The notes under the pieces were generated by a model. The model was not told the DNA's origin, did no database searches, and saw only the letters and a program-made list of their open reading frames with translations. This document shows positions 51,909 to 61,171 of a stretch of 64,000 nucleotides of DNA, in pieces. The translations under genes were made by a program, and so were the position numbers. Every line of letters starts with the position of its first letter. Position 1 is the stretch's first letter. This stretch comes from Flavobacterium sp. (lineage in GTDB: Bacteria; Bacteroidota; Bacteroidia; Flavobacteriales; Flavobacteriaceae): the NCBI RefSeq assembly GCF_024642105.1, contig NZ_JAHEBT010000054.1:141529-205528 (forward strand), written 5' to 3'.

Positions 51909-52835
51909 TCAACCAAAGTTTTGTTTTTCAACCAAATAGGTCAACAGTATTTTTTCAAAATTTTCACCCACCTCCACCGGAACATATTGAATTCTGTTTT
52001 GAGCACAAGTCAACGCTACCTTTTTAAAATAAGCTGCCACCGTTTTTTCATATTCTTCTTGAACCGTATCGGCAAAAACCGCCACTTCTTCTCCTGTCTC
52101 TACATCAATAAATTTTCGGGGAGTGGAGTCAAAATCAAAACCCAATTCGGTTTTAGCATCAAAAACATGAAACAAAACCACCTTATGCTTGTTGTGTTTC
52201 AAATGTTGCAAAGCGTTAAATAAAGCCTCTTCATTTCCCGACTGAAACATATCGGTAAACAAAATAATCATCGAACGCCGATGGATTTTCTCTGCAATTT
52301 GATGTAAAAATGTAATGGTATCGGTACTTTTTGAAATTTTCGGTTGTTCCAAAAGTCCTTCAAGCGCATTTAAAATCATTCGGTGGTGACGATCGCTCCC
52401 TTTCTCTGGCGCATAATATTCGTAGGTGTCCGAAAAAACACTCAAGCCTACCGCATCGCGTTGTTTTTTCAATACATTCATCAAAACTGCCGATGCCATT
52501 ACCGCGAAGCCTATCTTACTTTCATAAAAAGGCTGATTTTCTTTTACAATGGGGTAATGCATCGACGAAGAATTATCAATAATAATATGACATCGCAAGT
52601 TGGTTTCTTCTTCGTATTGCTTAGTGAACAAACGATCAGTTTTGGCAAATAGTTTCCAATCAATATGTTTGGTACTTTCTCCTGAATTATACACTTTATG
52701 CTCGGCAAATTCAGCTGAAAAACCATGAAACGGACTCTTATGCATGCCCGAAATGAATCCTTCCACCACTTGATGAGCCAACAACTCCAAATGACGAAAA
52801 CTAGAAACTATATCTCTTTGTGATTCAATATTCAT
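51909..52835 (-). CDS. DUF58-domain (vWA-like) protein
   Basis: A 308-residue product from the ATG at 52835; 14 extra residues from 52877 look noncoding. Signatures are KSPFHGFSAEFAEHKVYNSGESTKHIDWKLFAKTDRLFTKQYEEE and the MIDAS-like HIIIDNSSSMHYP. In Bacteroidota, DUF58 proteins sit in MoxR/aerotolerance (Bat) loci, but here no moxR or bat genes are visible. Confidence 0.88.
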   Translation of the reverse strand: MNIESQRDIVSSFRHLELLAHQVVEGFISGMHKSPFHGFSAEFAEHKVYNSGESTKHIDWKLFAKTDRLFTKQYEEETNLRCHIIIDNSSSMHYPIVKENQPFYESKIGFAVMASAVLMNVLKKQRDAVGLSVFSDTYEYYAPEKGSDRHHRMILNALEGLLEQPKISKSTDTITFLHQIAEKIHRRSMIILFTDMFQSGNEEALFNALQHLKHNKHKVVLFHVFDAKTELGFDFDSTPRKFIDVETGEEVAVFADTVQEEYEKTVAAYFKKVALTCAQNRIQYVPVEVGENFEKILLTYLVEKQNFG

Positions 52836-52927
52836 TATCCAAATATAAGAAAACGATTGGTACTTTACATAAAGCAAAAAGGATTGACTTTCGCCAATCC
52901 TTTGTTTATATCAATGCAATCCGTCGA

Positions 52928-53245
52928 TTACAACAATGCGTCTAAACTATCTGCATAGGTTTGTTTTGGAGCTACACCTACTTGTTTTCCTACTACTTCT
53001 CCGTTTTTGAAAATCAAAACCGTTGGAATGTTTCTAACACCATATTTTGCTGCAAATTCTTGGTTAGCATCTACGTCCACTTTTCCAACAACTACTTTAC
53101 CTTCGTATTCGTTGCTCAATTCATCAACGATTGGACCAACCATTCTACATGGTCCACACCAAGCTGCCCAAAAATCTACTAAAACTGGTTTGTCTGATTT
53201 CAAAACTACTTCGTCAAAAGTAGCATCTGTTATTGCTAATGCCAT
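52928..53245 (-). CDS. trxA: Thioredoxin
   Basis: A 105-residue cytosolic thioredoxin with active site WCGPC (Cys30, Cys33), [14 protein letters not shown], the cis-Pro region [14 protein letters not shown] and full canonical length. It reduces protein disulfides. A -7 box lies upstream at 53281-53288. Confidence 0.95.
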   Translation of the reverse strand: MALAITDATFDEVVLKSDKPVLVDFWAAWCGPCRMVGPIVDELSNEYEGKVVVGKVDVDANQEFAAKYGVRNIPTVLIFKNGEVVGKQVGVAPKQTYADSLDALL

Positions 53246-53280
53246 ACTATTTTCTTTTTACTTGTTTATTAATTGTACTG

Positions 53281-53288
53281 CAAATCTA
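53281..53288 (-). promoter_or_regulatory. -7 box TAGATTTG before trxA
   Basis: On the minus strand this matches TAnnTTTG, 35 bp before the trxA start. Confidence 0.45.
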
Positions 53289-53364
53289 TAAATTAAAAAC
53301 CATTCTTACATCACTCTTAAATTAGTTTTGATTATGAATGTATTGCCTTTTTTTATACGCCAAT

Positions 53365-56300
53365 TTAATTCAACTTGAAGTTAATTTGTCTTTTTTCCAA
53401 TTCCAACAGCAACTCGTTGGATATTTTAACTTTTAATTTTCGACTCGGCATACTTAATTTAGTTACTACATTGATTTCTTCTACTTCGGTAGTCGTGCTA
53501 ACTTTTTGAGTTTCCATCAAAGGAACATCAGCATCTTCAGTATCGGTTTCTTCTACAAATATTTCTTCTTCAGTTTCTGCAATTTCAGAAGTAGTTTCGA
53601 CAATTTTAGTGATTTTTTCCAATTCCATGATTTCGAAAGTAACGGTATTGTCTCCTTTATTCTCTTGGAAAAGTTGGTTCAATTGCTGAATGAAATCGGA
53701 CTGAATATCGTTGATATTCAATAATAGCACTAACTTTTTGGCAAAAGAAGGCAAAACATCCTGCAAATATTGGATTAACGTAAACTGCAATCGAGGTTCT
53801 CCTTTTTTACCCGTTTCTTTATCTGCCCATCCTTCTTTCACTAAAACTCGCATATAGGTAAAGTTATTCTGAATCAAAAAATGACGGAATTTCAAATACT
53901 CTTCTCCAAAGATTCTAAACTCGTAACTTTCATCATATCCTTCCAGAAAAAAGGAGGCCCAGCCTTTACCGTTTTTAGCCACACGATGTTGTACATTATT
54001 AATTATTCCGCCAAAAGAAAGTGTTTTACCCACGTACTGTTCTAAATGTTTCAGTGCCTCCAACTTAGCATTGCAGAAATATTTCATCTCAAACTTGAAA
54101 TCATCCAACGGATGGCCTGAAATATAAATTCCAACGACTTCTTTCTCCTTGGCTAATTTTTCCATCGTACTCCAATCCTCGCAAGGTGGCACCACAGGCT
54201 CGGCAATTTGCACATCGCTACTTTCTCCAAACAAACTCACTTGCGATGAATTTTCATTTTCTTGGAACTTGGCTCCGTAACGCATTGCTTTTTCGTAGAA
54301 GGTAATTCCATCGCCATCATCATGAAAATATTGCGCGCGGGTAGTCCCCTCAAACGAATCAAAGCCTCCGGCTAAAGCCAAATTCTCTAAGGCTTTTTTA
54401 TTGGCAGCACGCAAATCAATCCGTTTGGTCAAATCAAAAATCGATTTGTATTTTCCGTCTTTTCTGTTTTCTACAATCGTAGCCACAGCTCCTGACCCTA
54501 CTCCTTTTATCGCTCCCATTCCAAAACGAACGGCATAATCATCGTTTACCGTAAATTTATAAAACGACTCGTTCACATCTGGCCCTAAAACCTGCAATCC
54601 CATTCGCTTACATTCTTCCATAAAGAAGGATACTTGCTTAATATCACTCATGTTATTAGAAAGTACCGCCGCCATGTATTCGGCAGGATAATTGGCTTTC
54701 AAATAGGCCGTTTGATAAGCAATCCAAGCATAACAAGTAGAATGCGATTTATTAAATGCATATTCGGCAAAGGCTTTCCAGTCGTTCCAAATTTTCTCTA
54801 ATTTGTCTTTGGCGTGCCCTTTTGCCATAGCTTGCTCGATGAATTTTGGCTCCATTTTAGCCAATACATCAATCATCTTTTTTCCCATTGCTTTACGCAA
54901 AACGTCGGCATCTCCTTTTGAGAAATCAGCTAATTTTTGTGACAAAAGCATTACCTGCTCTTGGTAAACGGTAATTCCGTAGGTATCTTTCAATAACTCT
55001 TCACAGTCGGCCAAGTCATATTCGATAGGCTCTTCTCCATTTTTACGTTTAATAAAACTCGGAATGTAGGCAATCGGACCTGGTCGATACAAGGCGTTCA
55101 TGGCAATCAAATCAGGAAAAACCGTCGGCTTTAATTCCTTCATGTATTTCTGCATTCCAGGACTCTCATATTGAAAAATCCCTACTGTCTCGCCACGTTG
55201 AAACAATTCGTATGTTTTCAAGTCGTCAATAGGAAATTCATCTGGATTCAAATCAATTCCAGATCTGTATTTCACTAATTTAACCGTATCTTTAATTAAG
55301 GTTAGGGTTTTCAACCCCAAGAAGTCCATCTTTAACAAACCGGCACTTTCTACCACCGAGTTATCAAATTGGGTCACAAACAAATCCGAATCTTTAGCGG
55401 TTGAAACCGGTACAAAATTCGTAATATCATCCGGCGTAATAATCACCCCACAAGCATGAATTCCCGTGTTTCGAAGATTTCCCTCTAAAACTTTAGCTTG
55501 TTGAATAGTTTCGCCTCCTAAATCACTTCCGCCGGCTAAGGCAATTAATTCTTTGATTTTATCGTATTCTTCTGGGCGAACTGTTTTTTTGATTAAAGCA
55601 TCGTCTTCGTTTAGAAAACGAGCCAAATTCCATTTCGACGGCATCATTCCCGGAATTAACTTCGCAATTTTATCGGCCTCAAATAACGGCAAATCCAATA
55701 CACGTGCTGTATCACGAATAGCTGACTTGGTAGCCATTTTACCATAGGTGATAATTTGAGCTACTTGTTTGGAACCGTATTTTCGAATAACGTAGTCCAT
55801 TACACTGCTTCGTCCCTCATCATCAAAATCAATATCGATATCGGGTAAAGAAACACGGTCTGGATTCAAGAAACGCTCAAAAAGCAAATTGTATTTTAGT
55901 GGGTCGATATTCGTGATTTTCAAACAATACGCCACTACAGATCCTGCGGCCGAACCCCTTCCAGGGCCAACAGAAACGCCCATATTCCTAGCTTCGGCGA
56001 TAAAATCTTGAACAATCAAAAAGTACCCTGGATAACCTGAATTTTCAATGGTCATCAACTCAAAATCCAATCGTTCTTGGACTTCAGGAGTAATTTCGGG
56101 ATAGCGTTTTTTAGCTCCTTCAAAGGTAAGGTAACGTAAATACTTGTTTTCTCCACGTTTTCCTCCGTCCACTTCATCTTCAGGCACTAAAAACTCTTCG
56201 GGGATTTCAAATTTTGGCAATAAAACGTCACGCGCTAAATCGTAAATTTCAATTTTATCTACAATTTCGGCAATATTCGAAATCGCCTCAGGCAAATCGT

Positions 56301-57906
56301 TGAAGAGTTGTTTCATCTCATCACCCGACTTGAAATAATATTCCTGATTAGGCAAGCCATAACGGTAACCTCGACCTCGACCAATTGGCGTAGTTTGCTT
56401 TTCGCCATCACGCACACACAATAGAATATCATGGGCATTGGCATTTTCTTTGTCGATATAAAAAATATTATTGGTTGCCACCAGCTTCACTTCGTGCTTT
56501 CTAGCCAAAGCAACCAAAGCCGTATTGACACGATTTTCATCTTCCTGATTATGGCGCATGACCTCCATATAAAAATCATTTTGGAATTCATTTTTCCACC
56601 AAAGTAAGGCTTCTTCGGCTTGATTTTCTCCCAAATTCAAGACCTTATTTGGAATTTCTCCGTAGAGATTTCCAGACAAAACAATAATATCTTCTTTGTA
56701 TTGTTGAATGACTTTTTTGTCAATTCGTGGCACATAATAAAACCCTTCGGTATAAGCAATCGAAGACATTTTAGCCAAATTATGGTAACCTTTTTTGGTC
56801 TTCGCCAAAAGGACAATTTGATACCCATTATCTTTTCGGGACTTATCTTTGTGGTCTTCGCAAACAAAAAATTCGCAACCCACAATCGGTTTCATCGCCA
56901 CTTCAGTAGGCTCTTCTCCATTTTCGATAGCCGTCTTATTCTTAGCCGCTACCGATTTATTATGTGCTAAAATATCACGCACAAAATGAAATGCCCCCAT
57001 TAAATTAGCATGATCTGTCATTGCCACCGCTGGCATTTTATGTTTTGCTGCGGCTTTAACCAAAGCTGCAATACTAATGGTAGATTGCAAAACCGAGAAT
57101 TGAGTATGGTTATGAAGATGCACAAAATCAGCATCAATTAATACTTTTTTATTCTCCGAAAGTGTTGCTTTAGAAACGGTCTCCGTTTGTTTCTCTCCAA
57201 ACTGCTGACGAATTCTATCTGAAGCTTCCTTTAAATTAATATGTTTTAACCCAATTAATTCAATTTCTCTTGGGTTTCTATTTTGGAAATCTTGAAAATA
57301 AGAAGCAGGCACATCTAATTCTTCCTTTGTAAATACTTCCCGACGAATTAATTCTAAAAAACATCGCGTTGTAGCTTCCACATCGGCTGTCGCGTTGTGG
57401 GCTTCTGCAAAAGGTCGGTTGAAAAGATAGCTATGTAATTCGGTCAACGTGGGTAATTTGAATTTCCCACCACGTCCACCAGGTAATTGCAAAAGCGAGG
57501 CTGTTACTTCGGTACACGTATCCAAAACAGGTAGCGATGCCATTGGCGATTCGATTCCCATTCGGTGAAATTCACATCCCATGATATTGACATCAAAACC
57601 TAAATTTTGACCCACAATAAATTTGGCTTTCGCCAAAGAAATATTGAATTTTTCTAAAACTTCGGCTAAAGAAATCCCTTCAGCTTCGGCTAATTCTGTT
57701 GAAATACCGTGAATTCGTTCCGCATCATAGGGAATATTAAACCCTTCTGGTTTGACCAAATAATCCTGATGCTCGATGAGTTTCCCCATATCATCGTGCA
57801 ACTGCCAAGCAATTTGGATACAACGTGGCCAGTTGTTAGTATCGGTGATGGGCGCATCCCAACGCTTTGGTAAACCTGTGGTTTCGGTATCAAATATTAA
57901 GTACAT
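53365..57906 (-). CDS. dnaE: DNA polymerase III alpha subunit fused to a DnaQ-like exonuclease
   Basis: A 1513-residue replicative polymerase. Residues 1-200 form a DEDD 3'-5' proofreading exonuclease (FDTETTG with Asp6 and Glu8; GQNLGFDVNIM; HNATADVEAT). The PHP domain starts at FVHLHNHTQFSVLQS. The C-family palm carries GPGRGSAAGSVV and PDIDIDFDDEGR (near 687-697), then the YQEQVMLL segment, HhH and OB-type regions. The N-terminal exonuclease fusion is known in Bacteroidota. The C-terminal tail is low-complexity acidic (EEIFVEETDTEDAD). Confidence 0.95.
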   Translation of the reverse strand: MYLIFDTETTGLPKRWDAPITDTNNWPRCIQIAWQLHDDMGKLIEHQDYLVKPEGFNIPYDAERIHGISTELAEAEGISLAEVLEKFNISLAKAKFIVGQNLGFDVNIMGCEFHRMGIESPMASLPVLDTCTEVTASLLQLPGGRGGKFKLPTLTELHSYLFNRPFAEAHNATADVEATTRCFLELIRREVFTKEELDVPASYFQDFQNRNPREIELIGLKHINLKEASDRIRQQFGEKQTETVSKATLSENKKVLIDADFVHLHNHTQFSVLQSTISIAALVKAAAKHKMPAVAMTDHANLMGAFHFVRDILAHNKSVAAKNKTAIENGEEPTEVAMKPIVGCEFFVCEDHKDKSRKDNGYQIVLLAKTKKGYHNLAKMSSIAYTEGFYYVPRIDKKVIQQYKEDIIVLSGNLYGEIPNKVLNLGENQAEEALLWWKNEFQNDFYMEVMRHNQEDENRVNTALVALARKHEVKLVATNNIFYIDKENANAHDILLCVRDGEKQTTPIGRGRGYRYGLPNQEYYFKSGDEMKQLFNDLPEAISNIAEIVDKIEIYDLARDVLLPKFEIPEEFLVPEDEVDGGKRGENKYLRYLTFEGAKKRYPEITPEVQERLDFELMTIENSGYPGYFLIVQDFIAEARNMGVSVGPGRGSAAGSVVAYCLKITNIDPLKYNLLFERFLNPDRVSLPDIDIDFDDEGRSSVMDYVIRKYGSKQVAQIITYGKMATKSAIRDTARVLDLPLFEADKIAKLIPGMMPSKWNLARFLNEDDALIKKTVRPEEYDKIKELIALAGGSDLGGETIQQAKVLEGNLRNTGIHACGVIITPDDITNFVPVSTAKDSDLFVTQFDNSVVESAGLLKMDFLGLKTLTLIKDTVKLVKYRSGIDLNPDEFPIDDLKTYELFQRGETVGIFQYESPGMQKYMKELKPTVFPDLIAMNALYRPGPIAYIPSFIKRKNGEEPIEYDLADCEELLKDTYGITVYQEQVMLLSQKLADFSKGDADVLRKAMGKKMIDVLAKMEPKFIEQAMAKGHAKDKLEKIWNDWKAFAEYAFNKSHSTCYAWIAYQTAYLKANYPAEYMAAVLSNNMSDIKQVSFFMEECKRMGLQVLGPDVNESFYKFTVNDDYAVRFGMGAIKGVGSGAVATIVENRKDGKYKSIFDLTKRIDLRAANKKALENLALAGGFDSFEGTTRAQYFHDDGDGITFYEKAMRYGAKFQENENSSQVSLFGESSDVQIAEPVVPPCEDWSTMEKLAKEKEVVGIYISGHPLDDFKFEMKYFCNAKLEALKHLEQYVGKTLSFGGIINNVQHRVAKNGKGWASFFLEGYDESYEFRIFGEEYLKFRHFLIQNNFTYMRVLVKEGWADKETGKKGEPRLQFTLIQYLQDVLPSFAKKLVLLLNINDIQSDFIQQLNQLFQENKGDNTVTFEIMELEKITKIVETTSEIAETEEEIFVEETDTEDADVPLMETQKVSTTTEVEEINVVTKLSMPSRKLKVKISNELLLELEKRQINFKLN

Positions 57907-58551
57907 ACATCTTCATCCCAGCCCGCCGATTTAAGGTCGGGAATCAAAATCAGCTTGATTTTGACTGTTTATTTAACTGGTTGTAAACAATTTAAAATTA
58001 GAAAAACTCAAAAAAAATGAGTTTCAAATTTAGTTTTTTTTAGGCTAAAAAAATAGGGAAGTTATTAACAAAAAAAAGGAATTGTATTTTTTTGGATGTC
58101 GTAAAATGAATTCAAAAAAACAGTTCAAAATCGCCTGTACTATTTTTTAAAATAAGTCTCTAATAAAACGGAAAAGAGATTAAAAACCAAGAACGAAATT
58201 TTGTTGAATTTTCTAAATTATGACTATTTTATCTCGATTTGTTAGATTTTTTCACCTAAAAATCATCAATTTAGACCAAAACAAGCCTAAATTTGCAAAT
58301 TCTAAAAAAAGAAAAAAAACGCGGTTAAAAGAAGTTCAGCAATAGCTTTTTGTACTAAATTGTAAAAAAAATATCCAAAACCCACACTTATACAATAGTA
58401 TTATCAAGTATAAAGACAATTTGGGTATCGTATATACCACATTTAGTAGTAATACCACTTTATTTCTTTTATTAAATTTGCATAAATTGTTACAATTGTG
58501 TTCAATAGACCGGTTGTAAAAACAGAGAAATACATTTAAAAAATAGTTACA
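57907..58551. other. Noncoding region between dnaE and leuC
   Basis: No ORF was seen in 645 bp. Near dnaE there is a repeat block: CCGATTTAAGGTCGG (57926-57940) and TCAAAATCA/TGATTTTGA (57944-57964). The remainder is very AT-rich. TAAATTTG at 58473-58480 fits a -7 box for the leu operon, giving a leader of about 70 nt. No T-box or obvious leader peptide was found. Confidence 0.5.
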
Positions 58552-59946
58552 ATGAGTAAGACATTATTTGACAAAGTATGGGATTCGCACGTAGTGCGTA
58601 AAATTGAAGATGGACCAGACGTGTTTTTTATTGACCGTCATTTCATTCACGAGGTTACTAGTCCTGTTGCTTTTTTAGGTTTAAAAACAAGAGGTATCTC
58701 GGTTTTATATCCAGAACGTACTTTTGCTACTGCCGATCACAACACACCAACAATAAACCAACACTTACCTGTTGCAGACCCTCTATCAGCAAATCAATTG
58801 AAAGCGCTGGAAGATAATGCAAATGAATATGGTATTTCTCACTGGGGATTAGGTCACCAAAAAAACGGAATTGTACACGTTGTAGGTCCTGAAAACGGAA
58901 TTACTTTACCTGGCGCCACTATTGTTTGTGGAGATTCGCATACTTCTACTCACGGAGCCTTTGGTGCTATTGCCTTTGGTATTGGAACATCTGAGGTAGA
59001 AATGGTATTGTCTACACAATGTATTATGCAGCCAAAACCAAAGAAAATGCGTATCAACGTTAATGGTCAATTAAGTAAAGGAGTGGGTCCAAAAGACGTA
59101 GCACTTTATATTATTGCCCAATTAACTACTTCTGGTGGTACTGGATATTTTGTAGAATATGCTGGTGATGTTTTTGAAAACATGACTATGGAAGGTCGTA
59201 TGACTGTGTGTAACTTAAGTATCGAAATGGGTGCTCGTGGAGGAATGATTGCTCCAGACCAAACTACTTTTGATTTCTTAGAAGGAAGATTACACGCTCC
59301 AAAGGGCGAAGCTTGGGATAAAGCGGTTGCTTATTGGAAAACCTTGAAAACGGATGCTGATGCGGTTTTTGATGCTGAATTAAACATCAACGCAGCTGAT
59401 ATTGAACCAATGATTACCTATGGTACTAATCCTGGAATGGGAATTGGTATTTCTAAACATATTCCGAATGCTAACCAAGTTGAAGGTGGCGAGGAAACCT
59501 ACAAAAAATCGTTAGCTTATATGGGCTTCGAAGAAAATGACATCATGATTGGAAAACCAATCGACTATGTTTTCTTAGGAAGTTGTACCAATGGCCGAAT
59601 TGAAGATTTTAGAGCTTTTACCGAAATTGTAAAAGGAAGAAAAAAAGCGGACAACGTTACGGCTTGGTTAGTACCAGGTTCTCACGTAGTAGAAGCACAA
59701 ATTAAAGAAGAAGGATTGTTAGACATTCTTACTGAAGCAGGATTTGTATTGCGTCAACCAGGTTGCTCGGCATGTTTAGCAATGAATGATGACAAAGTAC
59801 CTGCTGGAAAATACGCAGTAAGTACCTCAAACAGAAACTTTGAAGGTCGTCAAGGTCCTGGTTCAAGAACTTTATTGGCAAGTCCAATAATGGCTGCTGC
59901 AGCTGCAGTTACAGGTAAATTGACTGATCCAAGGGATTTGTTTTAA
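58552..59946 (+). CDS. leuC: 3-isopropylmalate dehydratase large subunit
   Basis: A 464-residue aconitase-family subunit that isomerises isopropylmalate in leucine synthesis, working with LeuD. [4Fe-4S] cysteines lie in [11 protein letters not shown] and [24 protein letters not shown] is a further signature. It is the first gene of the leu operon. A GxxExxY cassette separates it from leuD. Confidence 0.97.
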   Translation: MSKTLFDKVWDSHVVRKIEDGPDVFFIDRHFIHEVTSPVAFLGLKTRGISVLYPERTFATADHNTPTINQHLPVADPLSANQLKALEDNANEYGISHWGLGHQKNGIVHVVGPENGITLPGATIVCGDSHTSTHGAFGAIAFGIGTSEVEMVLSTQCIMQPKPKKMRINVNGQLSKGVGPKDVALYIIAQLTTSGGTGYFVEYAGDVFENMTMEGRMTVCNLSIEMGARGGMIAPDQTTFDFLEGRLHAPKGEAWDKAVAYWKTLKTDADAVFDAELNINAADIEPMITYGTNPGMGIGISKHIPNANQVEGGEETYKKSLAYMGFEENDIMIGKPIDYVFLGSCTNGRIEDFRAFTEIVKGRKKADNVTAWLVPGSHVVEAQIKEEGLLDILTEAGFVLRQPGCSACLAMNDDKVPAGKYAVSTSNRNFEGRQGPGSRTLLASPIMAAAAAVTGKLTDPRDLF

Positions 59947-59950
59947 TTCT

Positions 59951-60429
59951 CACCACAAAGACACAAAGGCACAAGGAATTATGCAAAAAGAACAATATGA
60001 AGCGTTAGCCAAAGAAATATTTTTAGCTAGCCTCGAAGTCCACAAAATTATGGGGCCTGGATTATTGGAATCTGTTTATGAAATGTGTTTGATGAGAGAA
60101 TTGCAGTTGAGAAATATTTTCACGGAAAGTCAAGTAGCAATACCTCTTCAATTTAAAGGTTTTGCACTTTCAAAAGAATATAAAATAGATATTCTTGTGG
60201 AACAAAAATTAATAATTGAATTGAAATCAGTTGAAGCATTATTGCCAGTTCATGAAGCACAATTGATATCTTATTTAAAATTAGCAGACAAGCGAATGGG
60301 ATTTTTGATAAATTTTAATGTCCCAATAATTAAAAGTGGATTTAAACGGTTTGTAAATAACTATTAAATCAATTCTAAATTAAAACAAATAAAAAAATAA
60401 TGCAATGCGACTTAGCGTCCTTGCGGTAA
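59951..60429. repeat. Second GxxExxY cassette, inserted between leuC and leuD
   Basis: The left flank (59951-59977) has CACCACAAAGACACAAAGG and the right flank (60403-60429) is its imperfect inverse (minus strand: ACCGCAAGGACGCTAAG). The right arm includes an in-frame ATG (60405) that extends the leuD frame by 12 residues. Confidence 0.7.
59981..60367 (+). CDS. GxxExxY protein
   Basis: A 128-residue protein with GLLESVYEM near residue 27, and EYKIDILVEQKLIIELKSVEAL as a PD-(D/E)xK-like core. It is paralogous to the product of 48628-49005 but clearly diverged. Lying between leuC and leuD on the same strand, it will be cotranscribed with leucine genes although no role in the pathway is expected. 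Confidence 0.88.
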   Translation: MQKEQYEALAKEIFLASLEVHKIMGPGLLESVYEMCLMRELQLRNIFTESQVAIPLQFKGFALSKEYKIDILVEQKLIIELKSVEALLPVHEAQLISYLKLADKRMGFLINFNVPIIKSGFKRFVNNY

Positions 60430-60440
60430 AATTAGTAAAA

Positions 60441-61037
60441 ATGGCATACGATAAATTTAATGTTCTTAGAAGTAGTGCGGTGCCACTACCTATAGAAAAC
60501 GTAGATACCGATCAAATTATACCAGCACGTTTCTTGAAAGCTACCAAACGTGAAGGTTTTGGTGATAATCTTTTCAGAGACTGGAGATACAATGGAGACG
60601 ATACTCCAAAAGCAGATTTCGTTTTAAACAATCCAACTTACAGCGGAAAAATCCTTGTGGGCGGAAAGAACTTCGGTTCAGGTTCTTCTAGAGAACACGC
60701 AGCTTGGGCAGTTTACGATTACGGGTTCAGAGCGGTAGTTTCTAGTTTCTTTGCTGATATATTCAAAGGAAATTGTTTGAATATTGGAGTACTTCCTGTT
60801 CAAGTAAGTCCAGAATTTGCTGATACTATTTTCAGTGCTATTGAAGCAGATCCAAACACGGAATTGGAAATCAATTTGCCAGAACAAACGATTACTTTAT
60901 TGGCTACAGGTCAAAGTGAATCTTTCGCTATCAATGGATACAAAAAGAACAATATGATCAACGGTTTTGATGATATTGATTACTTGCAAAGTATGAAGGA
61001 AGAGATTGTTGGTTTTGCCAACCAATTGCCTTACTAA
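60441..61037 (+). CDS. leuD: 3-isopropylmalate dehydratase small subunit
   Basis: A 198-residue product from the ATG at 60441 (MAYDKFNVLRSSAVPLP). Signatures are ENVDTDQIIPARFLK and GGKNFGSGSSREHAAWA. It forms the isomerase with LeuC. The upstream ATG at 60405 lies in the cassette arm and is probably not used. Confidence 0.95.
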   Translation: MAYDKFNVLRSSAVPLPIENVDTDQIIPARFLKATKREGFGDNLFRDWRYNGDDTPKADFVLNNPTYSGKILVGGKNFGSGSSREHAAWAVYDYGFRAVVSSFFADIFKGNCLNIGVLPVQVSPEFADTIFSAIEADPNTELEINLPEQTITLLATGQSESFAINGYKKNNMINGFDDIDYLQSMKEEIVGFANQLPY

Positions 61038-61171
61038 AAACAAATTAAACAAATGCAGTTACTTCGTGTCAAATTTAGTATTTGACTGAGTAACTGCTTT
61101 TACCGTTTTATACAAAATAGAATAATTTGATTTCAAAATATTGAAATCAAAGTGCTTTAAGAATCAAATTG

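Noticed and set aside
53365..57906. DnaQ-DnaE fusion as novel
   Set aside because: The exonuclease-polymerase fusion is an established feature of Bacteroidota replicative polymerases.
57907..58551. T-box riboswitch or leucine leader peptide before leuC
   Set aside because: No T-box sequence, specifier hairpin or Leu-rich short ORF was found in the AT-rich leader.
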